This document shows positions 24,483 to 33,519 of a stretch of DNA of 64,000 nucleotides, piece by piece. This DNA comes from Ohtaekwangia koreensis. Its GTDB lineage: Bacteria; Bacteroidota; Bacteroidia; Cytophagales; Cyclobacteriaceae. A program made the position numbers and the translations under genes. The DNA lies in contig NZ_FUZU01000004.1 of NCBI RefSeq assembly GCF_900167975.1, positions 558,001 through 622,000 on the forward strand, given 5' to 3'. The notes under the pieces are model-generated. The model had not been told where the DNA came from and made no database searches. It saw nothing but the letters and a program-made list of their open reading frames with translations. Within the stretch, counting starts at the first letter, position 1. Every line of letters starts with the position of its first letter.

Positions 24483-26885
24483 TTATTCGTAGCGCAGTGA
24501 ATTTACGGGGTTTGTTGCCGCAGCTTTTATAGATTGATAGCTCACCGTGAGCCATGCTATAAAAATTGCGACCAAGCCACTGCCTATAAATATCCACGGG
24601 TTAATGTCTACTCTATACTCAAACCCACTCAGCCAGTTGTTAACAATAAACCACGCTGCTACAGCGGCTGGTATAAATGCAATGATTACCAGTTTTGTAA
24701 ACTCTTTCGACAAGAGAATCACCAGACCTATAGGAGAAGCACCCAACGCTTTTCGTATACCGATTTCTTTCGTACGCTGTTCTGCTGTAAACGCAGCCAA
24801 TGCAAACAGACCCAGACAAGCTATAAAGATGGCAAGACCAGAGAATACACTGAACACCTGGCCCATGCGTTGCTCTACACGAAAGAGCTCATCAAAATTC
24901 TCATCCAGGAAGTTATAGTCGAACGGCTCATTGGGAGCCTGGGTTTTCCAAAGTTTTCCAATAGAAGCTATAGCATCTTTCGAGTTGCCATCGTACCGTA
25001 CCATCAATTGGTTCGCATTCTTCGTTAACATTATAGCCAGCGGGCGTACTTTTATTTTAAGCGATTCAAAATTAAAATCTTTATATACACCAATGATCCT
25101 GAAACGCTCGGGCGTTCCGTTATCATTGTATAGAACTTCTTCTTCAAGTGGATTGGTATACCCGAATTCTTTTACGGCTGCCTCGTTCAATATTATACCC
25201 GAAGAATCCGAAGGGAAATCTTTCGAGAAATAACGTCCTTCTTTCAATTCGAATTTAAGAACATCCATGTGATCATAGTCAGCATAATATAGTCCCATGA
25301 TATGATCCTGATCGGATGAAGGGGATTTGAACACGGTAGTATTATTCACACCGGGGAAATTATTATTGGTATAGCTAGACTTTACGATGCCTGTTAAGTC
25401 GTTGAGTGAATTCTTAAAGCTCTCACGGTTGTTACCGAGGCGACCAGCATTTCGGATAACCACTACGTTGTGTTTATCGATTCCCATGTTGCGTTCCTGC
25501 ATGAACGTGATCTGCTGGTATACGATCGTTGTAAAAATGATGAGGAATATAGAAAGCGCAAACTGGCAAACCACCAATGTGCTTCTAACGCCTCCACTTT
25601 TCATACCTGCTCTTACTTTTCCTTTCAGTACCTCCACAGCATTAAAGGACGTGAGGTAAAATGCCGGGTAACTTCCGGCAATCAATCCGACAAATAATAC
25701 GAGGGCTATTATACCGGCTATAAAAGCAGGTGTCATAAATATAGTCATATCCAATTGCTTGCCTGAAAGTGTATTGAAGAAAGGTAGCAATATATAGCAG
25801 GCACCCAATGCCAGCACAATGGTAATAAGACTATAGATCATAGACTCCGCCAAAAACTGCGCGATCATTTGTCCGCGCAGCGAACCGAGCGTTTTGCGCA
25901 GTCCGACTTCTTTGGCTCTACCTGCAGAACGTGCAGTAGACAAGTTCATGAAGTTTATACAAGCTATAATAATGATAAAGCCACCAATGCCGGCAAAGAA
26001 GTATACATACGTGATGTTACCGGGAGGTTCTATTGTGTGCTGAGCTTTCGAACGTAAATGTATATCGGTTACTTTCTCTGCAAAATAACCGTAGGCACCA
26101 CCCTGCTCTTTCATTTGCTTCAGTGATGTACCCATAAAGCGCTCTATTTCAGGGCCAACATATTTCACCACCAGTTCGCTAAACTTTTCTGTAGCTGATT
26201 CCAGACTTGCATTCTTGTTCAGCGTGAAATAAGTATACATTCCGTTGTTGAGCCACACGGTACTTTTCAAATGCTCAGCCGAACTTGCCGATACGAGCGC
26301 ACTAAAGATCACGTGCGAGTTAGTCGGAGCATTGGCCGCTATACCGGTAACTTTATAGGTAGCGCCATCGCTTCCTACGGTTACCAGTTTACCCAACGCA
26401 GGTTCATTGCCAAAATATTTCTTCGCGAGGTCCGTTGTGAATACAATGGAGTTTGGTTCTTTCAGCGCAGTTTTGCGCTCACCTTCCAGAAGTTCAAAGC
26501 TGAAGAACTCGAAGAAATTGGAATCGGCATAAAAGAGTTTCTCCTCTGTAAATGCTTTTTCATTATACTTCACCGCCGTTAAGCCATAGCCATCCAAGCG
26601 GGTTGATTCGTCTATTTCCGGAATTTCAGAAACCAACGCTGCCGATAAAGGTGGACACGTTGTAGAAGTATATATTTCCTGACCTGCAATCTTTCCATGC
26701 AAACCAACCTGGTACATGCGGTCTGCCTTTGCATGAAACTTATCGTAGCTAAGTTCATCGGAAACATAGAGGATAATCAGCAAACAGGCGGTGACACCGA
26801 TTGTCATTCCCAGGATGTTGATCAATGAAAAGAACTTATGCTTCAGGATATTCCGAAGTGCTATTTTAAAATAATTTTTAAGCAT
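24483..26885 (-). CDS. ABC transporter permease, MacB/FtsX family
   Basis: An 800-residue inner-membrane protein. It starts MLKNYFKIALRNILKHKFFSLINILGMTIGV (first helix), followed by a periplasmic MacB-PCD-like domain (about 50-280), three helices with GLRKTLGSLRGQMIAQFL, and a second periplasmic domain. A last three-helix FtsX block has TKEIGIRKALGASPIGLVILLSKEF and ends NPVNSLRYE. The duplicated FtsX block is typical of the ~800-residue Bacteroidota permeases. It follows a related permease gene on the same strand; substrate unknown. Confidence 0.92.
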   Translation of the reverse strand: MLKNYFKIALRNILKHKFFSLINILGMTIGVTACLLIILYVSDELSYDKFHAKADRMYQVGLHGKIAGQEIYTSTTCPPLSAALVSEIPEIDESTRLDGYGLTAVKYNEKAFTEEKLFYADSNFFEFFSFELLEGERKTALKEPNSIVFTTDLAKKYFGNEPALGKLVTVGSDGATYKVTGIAANAPTNSHVIFSALVSASSAEHLKSTVWLNNGMYTYFTLNKNASLESATEKFSELVVKYVGPEIERFMGTSLKQMKEQGGAYGYFAEKVTDIHLRSKAQHTIEPPGNITYVYFFAGIGGFIIIIACINFMNLSTARSAGRAKEVGLRKTLGSLRGQMIAQFLAESMIYSLITIVLALGACYILLPFFNTLSGKQLDMTIFMTPAFIAGIIALVLFVGLIAGSYPAFYLTSFNAVEVLKGKVRAGMKSGGVRSTLVVCQFALSIFLIIFTTIVYQQITFMQERNMGIDKHNVVVIRNAGRLGNNRESFKNSLNDLTGIVKSSYTNNNFPGVNNTTVFKSPSSDQDHIMGLYYADYDHMDVLKFELKEGRYFSKDFPSDSSGIILNEAAVKEFGYTNPLEEEVLYNDNGTPERFRIIGVYKDFNFESLKIKVRPLAIMLTKNANQLMVRYDGNSKDAIASIGKLWKTQAPNEPFDYNFLDENFDELFRVEQRMGQVFSVFSGLAIFIACLGLFALAAFTAEQRTKEIGIRKALGASPIGLVILLSKEFTKLVIIAFIPAAVAAWFIVNNWLSGFEYRVDINPWIFIGSGLVAIFIAWLTVSYQSIKAAATNPVNSLRYE

Positions 26886-26970
26886 GCGCTATAGTTTATA
26901 CGGGGTAATAGGCTATATATAATTTGTGTTTGACGTCATCGCGGATACAAAGGTTACAGCGACCTGGTTT

Positions 26971-29343
26971 TTATTCATCACGTAGCGTACTCACCGGATT
27001 CATCGATGCAGCACTGAATACTTTATACCCGATCGTAATACCCGATATCACCAGCATAACCACCACGGATACGATAAAGGTAAAAGTAGTCGTGTTCTGA
27101 TAATAATCCCAGATACTATCCATCAATGCATCTACGAGGTAATATCCAAGCAAACATCCGAGCACAGAGGCAATCATCAAAATGACTATGAACTCGGTGT
27201 TGATGATGCGGGTTATATTTCCAATAGAAGCACCCAGTACCTTGCGAACACCGATCTCCTTCATCTTGCGAATAATGTTCAACGACACAAGCGTAAACAA
27301 ACCTGTAGCAGAGAGTGTCATGGCTACGATGCCCAGAAAGACAAACATCTTTACTATATTATCATTCACTGTAAAGGCTTCCTTCATTTCTTCGTGTAGG
27401 TATCGCCCATTGTAAAGCCGGTTCGGAAAGATTTGCTTCCATTCTTTTTCCATAAAGGCATATACCTCCGTAAGCTTGTTAACCGGTGTGTTGACGATCA
27501 CATGTGTGTATTGAGCCGGCTCAGTATAGCGGAGCATCATCGGTTCCATTTCGGCCCACAGCCCTACGGTATATACATCTTTTACAACGCCTACTACATA
27601 TAGCTTTACAGTATCATGCCAGAGTATTTCCTTGCCAAGAGGCTTGTCCCATTTAAAGGTGTCAGCCATTTTCTTGGTAATGATAATTGATTCCTTGCGA
27701 TCGGTTTCCGATTCCTTTTTAAAGTCACGGCCCTCAATCAGCGTAAGTCCCATCGTGCTCAGATAATCATCGCCAACGTCAATGATATCGACTTCAACCT
27801 GTTTCGATTCAAACTTCACCGGATCTTTATACCGCGATGAAAATATACTATGCTTCGATCCGGCTACAGCCTGAATATCTTTATTCTGAACAAGGGCATT
27901 GCGATACGTTTCATATTCGTTTCCATTTTCTACATAGGCAATGATCACACCCTCTTCGTTGAAGCCCAGGTCGAATTCGCGTTGATATTTTGAGTTCTCA
28001 TAAAAGGCTATAGAACATACAATCGCCAATAGAGATATAGCATATTGCAGGCAAAGGAGCACACGGGTAAACATATTTGTGCCCCCTAATTTTAATTTAC
28101 CTTTCAAGATTCCTACCGGTTCGAAACCGCTGATATAGAATGCAGGGTAACTGCCGGCTATAATACCTGTAAACACCAGTATACCGATCAGGAAGAACAG
28201 GAAGCCTGGGTCATCTATATAGTGTGAGGTGAGTTTCATTTCTTCCCATAAGGCGTTCCAGGAGGAAAGCAATACTTCTCCTAAAACAAGTCCAATGACA
28301 AGGGAGAGAAAACATATAAACATGGTTTCGCCAATGAATTGGAAGATCAGCTGGCTGCGCATACTTCCCATTACTTTACGAATGCCAATCTCTTTTAATC
28401 TCCGTGAAGATATAGCGATCGATGTATTCGTCATGTTGAAGCAGGCGATCAGCAATATCAGAACGGCCATGATGGTTGGTGCATGTACTGCAGCGCGTGA
28501 GTTGGCATCCCAGGTTTCATTCCAGGTATCGTTAATCTCATCTCGTTGTGCCATCCCTACAAATGGATCGAGTACATATTCTTTCACGATAAAATCTTCG
28601 CGCACTTTATTGTTATTCTCGCGATAGCCTTGCAGTTGTTTATGAATAACATCCAACCTGTCCGGATTATTTACCATCACGAAAAGCGAAGTCCAGTGCT
28701 TCCACTCATCTTCTTTTACATCTTTGGCATCATCAAAGTAATTATCATAATGCATGTACGACTGGAAGCGAAAGCTCGAACCTTGTGGTTGTTTCTTAAA
28801 TATACCCCCTACCGTTAATTCCTTTACATCAGCGCCCAATACCTGTGTTACCTGCTTGCCTACGACATCAATGCTTCCAAATAGTTTACGGGCGAGTTCA
28901 TCGCTTAGAAATACTTTTGATTTGTCTTTCAGATCGGCAGGATTGCCATCGATAAACTCAAAGGTGAACATGTCGAAGAAGTCAGGATCAACATACGCGA
29001 CTCCTCCCGGAAATAAGTTATCTTCTACTTTATAGTTGGACCACGAGCGATTGAGTCGTGTCACCTTCTCAGCATCCGGTATATTCTGCCTGATAGCAGC
29101 TCCCATGGGCAAGGAGGTATAGCCGTATAGTTTTGTATTGTTTTCAAACTCACGCACCTGACTTACGCGGTAAATCTTGTCGGAATTTAAATGATGCGTG
29201 TTAAAGCTCGCGTCAAACTCCCAGTTAAAGTAAGCAACGATACAACAGCCAATGCCGATGGCCATTCCGAATACATTAATGAAGATGAAGAGTTTATTCT
29301 TCATCATGCTGCGCAAAGTGATGAGAAGGTAGTTTTTTATCAT
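26971..29343 (-). CDS. ABC transporter permease, MacB/FtsX family
   Basis: A 790-residue paralogue of the permease at 24483, with the same layout: first helix in MIKNYLLITLRSMMKNKLFIF, MacB-PCD-like domain, FtsX block with LKEIGIRKVMGSMRSQLIFQF, second periplasmic domain, and a final FtsX block with MKEIGVRKVLGASIGNITRII ending NPVSTLRDE. The upstream in-frame start at 29427 is rejected because its 28 extra residues lack the family pattern. A terminator and a palindrome lie between it and the ATPase gene, so it may have its own promoter. Confidence 0.92.
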   Translation of the reverse strand: MIKNYLLITLRSMMKNKLFIFINVFGMAIGIGCCIVAYFNWEFDASFNTHHLNSDKIYRVSQVREFENNTKLYGYTSLPMGAAIRQNIPDAEKVTRLNRSWSNYKVEDNLFPGGVAYVDPDFFDMFTFEFIDGNPADLKDKSKVFLSDELARKLFGSIDVVGKQVTQVLGADVKELTVGGIFKKQPQGSSFRFQSYMHYDNYFDDAKDVKEDEWKHWTSLFVMVNNPDRLDVIHKQLQGYRENNNKVREDFIVKEYVLDPFVGMAQRDEINDTWNETWDANSRAAVHAPTIMAVLILLIACFNMTNTSIAISSRRLKEIGIRKVMGSMRSQLIFQFIGETMFICFLSLVIGLVLGEVLLSSWNALWEEMKLTSHYIDDPGFLFFLIGILVFTGIIAGSYPAFYISGFEPVGILKGKLKLGGTNMFTRVLLCLQYAISLLAIVCSIAFYENSKYQREFDLGFNEEGVIIAYVENGNEYETYRNALVQNKDIQAVAGSKHSIFSSRYKDPVKFESKQVEVDIIDVGDDYLSTMGLTLIEGRDFKKESETDRKESIIITKKMADTFKWDKPLGKEILWHDTVKLYVVGVVKDVYTVGLWAEMEPMMLRYTEPAQYTHVIVNTPVNKLTEVYAFMEKEWKQIFPNRLYNGRYLHEEMKEAFTVNDNIVKMFVFLGIVAMTLSATGLFTLVSLNIIRKMKEIGVRKVLGASIGNITRIINTEFIVILMIASVLGCLLGYYLVDALMDSIWDYYQNTTTFTFIVSVVVMLVISGITIGYKVFSAASMNPVSTLRDE

Positions 29344-29446
29344 GGGGTTTTGGAGTCGAATTGATGTTAAGACTACACACGATAGTCTAAGGTTGCATGG
29401 AAGTGGCCAATAAATATGCCATTGCAAAAAAGTGCGTTTTCAGTAC

Positions 29447-29472
29447 GTTCCGGACAGTATACTATTCGGAAC
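29447..29472. promoter_or_regulatory. Inverted repeat upstream of permease gene
   Basis: GTTCCG (29447-29452) and CGGAAC (29467-29472) are inverted across a 14-nt spacer and flanked by further GTAC symmetry. It lies about 105 nt upstream of the permease ATG, a distance suitable for an enhancer or operator. The NtrC-type regulator encoded at 32049 is a candidate binder; inference only. Confidence 0.35.
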
Positions 29473-29504
29473 TGTACAGCCCATTGTTCAATTTCGTTCA
29501 GCAT

Positions 29505-29532
29505 AAAAAAGCCTGGCTATATCTGCCAGGCT
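29505..29532 (-). terminator. Intrinsic terminator after the ABC ATPase gene
   Basis: On the minus strand AGCCTGGC (29532-29525) pairs with GCCAGGCT (29517-29510) across a 7-nt loop and is followed by a run of T residues to 29505. It separates the adaptor/ATPase transcript from the downstream permease. Confidence 0.82.
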
Positions 29533-29635
29533 ATATAAAAGGAAAGGGACACCAGTATGTGACCGCCACGATCCACTGGCATCCCTGACTTTAAATATAC
29601 TATAACTATATAAAGCGAAGCTTTATACTACACTA

Positions 29636-30325
29636 CTAAATATGGAAGTGTTCTTTGATGTTCTCCGTTACTACTTTACCATCGAACAAGTTAATAATGC
29701 GGTGTGCATAATTAGCATCGTATGGAGAGTGAGTCACCATTACGATGGTAGTGCCTTCCTCATTCAATTGAGAAAGAAGCTTCATTACTTCTTCACCGTT
29801 GGCAGAGTCCAGGTTACCAGTAGGTTCATCGGCAAGAATTACTTTTGGTTTCGCTACGATCGCACGGGATATAGCAACGCGTTGTTGCTGACCACCGGAT
29901 AACTGCTGAGGGAAGTGATTTCTGCGGTGCATGATATTCATGCGTTCCAACACTTCTTCTACACGCTGCTTGCGTTCAGCAGCAGGCACCTTCATATATA
30001 GCAATGGCAATTCTACGTTTTCGAATACGGTAAGCTCATCGATCAGGTTAAAGCTCTGGAATACAAATCCGATTGAGCCTTTGCGCAATTGTGCGCGCTG
30101 ACGTTCAGAATATCTGGCAACTTCATGTTCGCCGAAATGATACTCGCCTCCGGAAGGATTATCAAGCAAGCCAAGGATGTTCAACAACGTTGATTTTCCA
30201 CAACCAGACGGGCCCATGATGGCCACAAATTCGCCCTCTTTAATTTCGAGGTTAATGTTGTTCAAAGCAGTTGTTTCTACTTCTTCTGTTGTGTAGACTT
30301 TTTCAAGATTTTTCAGTTTGATCAT
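29636..30325 (-). CDS. ABC transporter ATP-binding protein, MacB/LolD type
   Basis: A 229-residue ATPase with Walker [10 protein letters not shown] (about 39-47), Q-loop [16 protein letters not shown], signature [14 protein letters not shown], Walker [14 protein letters not shown] and the H-loop TH in MVTHSPYDA. It drives the adjacent MacB/FtsX-type permeases. It starts 87 nt after the HlyD-like adaptor gene, in the same direction. Confidence 0.95.
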   Translation of the reverse strand: MIKLKNLEKVYTTEEVETTALNNINLEIKEGEFVAIMGPSGCGKSTLLNILGLLDNPSGGEYHFGEHEVARYSERQRAQLRKGSIGFVFQSFNLIDELTVFENVELPLLYMKVPAAERKQRVEEVLERMNIMHRRNHFPQQLSGGQQQRVAISRAIVAKPKVILADEPTGNLDSANGEEVMKLLSQLNEEGTTIVMVTHSPYDANYAHRIINLFDGKVVTENIKEHFHI

Positions 30326-30412
30326 GGCAGGTTTATTTTGTTATGGTTATGATGTTCGGTATATATATTAAGTTCTATTCTTGTAGTACTTTAATTCGCG
30401 ATAAAAGTTACA

Positions 30413-31660
30413 CTAATCCAGTAACAATACTTCGCTATCGCCAAAGTTCTCGTACGATGATGTGATCACTTTATCACCAGGCTGCAGACCTTCCAACACT
30501 TCAAAGTGCTCGGTATTCTTTCTGCCCAGTTTGATATCTCTGCGCACCGCTCTGCCTTCACCATCCATCACGAACACCCAGTTTCCACCGGTATCTTTAT
30601 AGAATCCACCCACTGGCAATAACAACTCTTCAGATGACTGACCAAGTTCAATGCGCAATCTCAGCGACTGACCTCTGCGAATACCGGCCGGAGTTTCTCC
30701 TATGAAATTCATGTCTACAAAGAACCGTCCGTTCTCAATGGTCGGGTATATATACATGATCTCCAATGAGTAATCTTTGTTGTTAAACGTTGTCGAAGCA
30801 TGCAAACCGGTGGTAATACGCGGTAAGTATAATTCGTCTATTGGTACACGTACTTTATAGCTTCCCACGATATCTATTTGTCCCAAACGTTGACCAGGAG
30901 TTACACTTTGTCCAACATCTAATTGAGGGCGCGACAACTGTCCATCAATCGGAGCGCGAATTACCAGGTTATCAAGAATTCGTCCTACACCTTCCAGGTT
31001 CTGGCTCATACGCTGCTCCAGCGCGTTGATGTTACGGAGTTGACGGATGCGGTCGATCGAGTCAGCCCTATATACTTCATACGTGATCTTCCAGCGCTGC
31101 AAGTTATATCTATAGTCAGCCTCTGTTTTTTCAAACGCCTGACGGGAGATCAGCTTCTTCTCAAATAGCGTCTTCTCACGTTTATACTGTGGCTCCAATG
31201 TTGCCAGTTGGCTTTCGATGAGTGCCATCGTCTGCCGCTCCTGCAAATCGTTCTGCGTTATCGCCAAACGGGTATCGCGGTTACGGTTTATACTTTCACT
31301 CAACTGCGCTTCCTGACTTAAGACATCCAACTCGCGGTTAAGGTTGCTTAATTCTAAAATTATATCTCCTTCCTTCAGCATAGCACCACTTTCTGCTACT
31401 ACGCGTTTTATTTTTCCACCTTCTATAGCATCGAGGTATACCGTACGACTCGGTTCTACTGTACCGGTCTGCGGAATAAATTCCTGGAATACACCACGGG
31501 CTACATTTGAAATGGTGATCTTATCTTTCTCAATTTTTAGTTTTTGCCGCCTGTCAGCAAAGATCAGCTGGTATGCCACAAAAATCACTAACAAGGAAAT
31601 TCCACCATAGGTAGCAAGACGCTTTACCGTCCACTTCTTCTTCTTGATCTGTTTGTCCAT
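30413..31660 (-). CDS. Periplasmic adaptor (HlyD/MacA-like membrane fusion protein)
   Basis: A 415-residue protein anchored by one N-terminal helix (LATYGGISLLVIFVAYQLIF). The lipoyl-like half motifs (IEGGKIKRVVAESGAMLKEGDIILEL and NLVIRAPIDGQLS) flank a long coiled-coil hairpin (about 115-225), followed by beta-barrel and membrane-proximal domains ending VITSSYENFGDSEVLLLD. With the ATPase and two permeases it forms a tripartite efflux or envelope-stress system. It is preceded by a sigma-54-like promoter. Confidence 0.92.
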   Translation of the reverse strand: MDKQIKKKKWTVKRLATYGGISLLVIFVAYQLIFADRRQKLKIEKDKITISNVARGVFQEFIPQTGTVEPSRTVYLDAIEGGKIKRVVAESGAMLKEGDIILELSNLNRELDVLSQEAQLSESINRNRDTRLAITQNDLQERQTMALIESQLATLEPQYKREKTLFEKKLISRQAFEKTEADYRYNLQRWKITYEVYRADSIDRIRQLRNINALEQRMSQNLEGVGRILDNLVIRAPIDGQLSRPQLDVGQSVTPGQRLGQIDIVGSYKVRVPIDELYLPRITTGLHASTTFNNKDYSLEIMYIYPTIENGRFFVDMNFIGETPAGIRRGQSLRLRIELGQSSEELLLPVGGFYKDTGGNWVFVMDGEGRAVRRDIKLGRKNTEHFEVLEGLQPGDKVITSSYENFGDSEVLLLD

Positions 31661-31747
31661 TCGTATTGTGTTATAAAGTCATCCGCTATAGCCTTCGTTT
31701 ACCTGTCACGAGGTAACGTTATACGCTCAATCGGACAATGGCAGCAA

Positions 31748-31763
31748 GCCAACAAGTGTGCCA
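31748..31763 (-). promoter_or_regulatory. Sigma-54 (-24/-12) promoter-like site
   Basis: On the minus strand TGGCACACTTGTTGGC matches the consensus TGGCAC-N5-TTGC at nine of ten fixed positions, with TTGG in place of TTGC and correct spacing. It would start transcription about 75 nt upstream of the adaptor ATG. A sigma-54-dependent regulator gene sits immediately on the other side. Confidence 0.65.
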
Positions 31764-31816
31764 AGCGCCAGAATGCGAAATTGACCTGAATTCAACGCTA
31801 TTGCTATACGATTCTC

Positions 31817-31856
31817 GTTCACATGTGAACGTGTGTGTCCGGATGCGAACGGACAC
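31817..31856. promoter_or_regulatory. Palindromic candidate enhancer (UAS) for the NtrC-type regulator
   Basis: GTTCACATGTGAAC (31817-31830) is a perfect palindrome. Next to it GTGTCCG and CGGACAC are inverted across 8 nt. They lie 55-110 bp upstream of the sigma-54-like promoter, the usual enhancer distance for NtrC-family activators. Binding is inferred. Confidence 0.5.
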
Positions 31857-32048
31857 GTTCTCTCGAAAATCCCTCGGAAACGTGTTTTTACCTTATTTTG
31901 ACGCTGTAACGGTTTCGGTACACGCTTTGCCCGCTAGCGGACGACTCCTTGATATGTTTTACACCGGATGTATACGCTGCAAGCATGTTCAAGGAGCTAT
32001 AGATATATACTTTTATATACTTTGACCTTAATTTAAACCCTATCGATA

Positions 32049-33431
32049 ATGTCTGAGACAAAACACGGTAAGATTCTAATTGTTGATGATAATGAAGATC
32101 TGTTGAAAGCCGCGAAGATGCATTTGAAGCGGCACTTTGCTCAAGTTGACATTGAAAAAAATCCGGAAGCTATACCGGCACTCATGAGCAATGAAGACTA
32201 TGATGTGATACTGCTCGACATGAATTTCACGAAAGATGTAAGCAGTGGCAGCGAAGGTTATTACTGGCTCGAACGAATTCTACAGATCGATCCTTCTTCT
32301 GTAGTAGTATTGATCACAGCGTACGGTGATATACAAATGGCCGTGAAAGCTATAAAGGCAGGCGCTACTGATTTTGTTTTGAAGCCTTGGGAAAATGAGA
32401 AGTTACTCGCAACACTATATTCCGCGATGCGTCTGCGTGAGTCGCGCGATGTAATTGAAAATCTGAAAATAAAAAATCAGGAGATCAACCAGGCACTCAA
32501 CAATCGCTTTATCGAGATCATCGGACAAAGTCCTGCCATGCAAAAGATCTTTCAGACTATAGATCGTGTAGCAAAGACTGATGCAAACGTACTGATCCTG
32601 GGAGAGAACGGTACGGGTAAAGAATTGATAGCACGTGCTATACATAAGAACTCTTCGCGACAAGGTGAAAATTTTGTTGGTGTAGACCTCGGTTCGATTA
32701 CAGAAACACTTTTTGAAAGTGAACTCTTTGGCCATAAGAAGGGATCCTTTACAGATGCAAAAGAAGATCGTGCCGGAAGATTTGAACTCTCCAACAACGG
32801 TACACTCTTCCTCGATGAGATCGGTAACCTATCCATGCCGTTGCAAGCAAAACTTCTCACCGTATTGCAAAACCGAAAAGTAAGTCGTGTGGGTTCGAAT
32901 AAGGAAACGCCTATCAACATTCGCCTGATCTGCGCTACAAACATGCCGCTATACGAGATGGTAAAAGAAAATCGCTTCCGTCAGGATTTACTCTATCGGA
33001 TCAATACCATTGAAATAGAAATACCTTCTCTTCGCGATCGCTTCGAAGATATACCGTTACTGGCAAATCATTTTCTGAAACACTACGCCAGTAAATATGA
33101 GAAAACTGTAAACAAGATCAGCGAAGGCGCCATGACGCGTATGCACAAGCATCCGTGGCCCGGTAACATTCGCGAACTGCAGCACGCTATTGAGCGCGCA
33201 GTGATTCTGAGTAACAGCAATGTACTGCAGCCTGAGGATTTCAATTTCACACCTTCTGCCGGCAAAGAAGACGGACAACTCAGCCTTGAACAATATAATC
33301 TCGAAGAGGTTGAAAAACTTTTGATCCGTAAAGTGCTGAAGAAATACAACGGTAACATCACGCAGGCTGCAACAGAATTGGGATTAACGCGGTCGTCATT
33401 GTACCGAAGACTTGAGAAGTACGGATTGTAA
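32049..33431 (+). CDS. Sigma-54-dependent response regulator, NtrC family
   Basis: A 460-residue activator. The receiver domain has the phospho-acceptor Asp in VILLDMNF. The AAA+ domain shows Walker A GENGTGKE, Walker B TLFLDEIG and the sigma-54-contacting loop as GSFTDA, a variant of GAFTGA. A Fis-type helix-turn-helix ends the protein (NITQAATELGLTRSSLYRRLEKYGL). Its kinase is probably the next gene. It is divergent from the efflux operon that has a sigma-54-like promoter, the likely target. Confidence 0.94.
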   Translation: MSETKHGKILIVDDNEDLLKAAKMHLKRHFAQVDIEKNPEAIPALMSNEDYDVILLDMNFTKDVSSGSEGYYWLERILQIDPSSVVVLITAYGDIQMAVKAIKAGATDFVLKPWENEKLLATLYSAMRLRESRDVIENLKIKNQEINQALNNRFIEIIGQSPAMQKIFQTIDRVAKTDANVLILGENGTGKELIARAIHKNSSRQGENFVGVDLGSITETLFESELFGHKKGSFTDAKEDRAGRFELSNNGTLFLDEIGNLSMPLQAKLLTVLQNRKVSRVGSNKETPINIRLICATNMPLYEMVKENRFRQDLLYRINTIEIEIPSLRDRFEDIPLLANHFLKHYASKYEKTVNKISEGAMTRMHKHPWPGNIRELQHAIERAVILSNSNVLQPEDFNFTPSAGKEDGQLSLEQYNLEEVEKLLIRKVLKKYNGNITQAATELGLTRSSLYRRLEKYGL

Positions 33432-33519
33432 ATAATCGTGTTGATGTTCAAAGTTTCAGGTGATATGAAACTATTCTTTTAACTTGGAACTTTGAACCGG
33501 TAATTTTCGATCTTATTCT

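Larger units (their letters stand above)
31661..32048. other. Divergent regulatory region between efflux genes and two-component genes
   Basis: This 388-bp gap contains a sigma-54-like promoter pointing at the adaptor gene (31748-31763), a perfect 14-bp palindrome GTTCACATGTGAAC (31817-31830), and the inverted pair GTGTCCG / CGGACAC (31835-31841 with 31850-31856). No gene is supported inside it; the short frames present overlap these signals and lack coding character. Confidence 0.7.

Noticed and set aside
29423-29436. Possible sigma-54 promoter for the permease at 29343 (CGCAC-T6-GC on the minus strand)
   Set aside because: The spacing between the two elements is one base short and the first G is missing, which normally abolishes such promoters.
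31738-32025. 95-codon plus-strand frame upstream of the response regulator
   Set aside because: It covers the promoter and palindromes, is rich in Cys and Arg, and looks non-coding.
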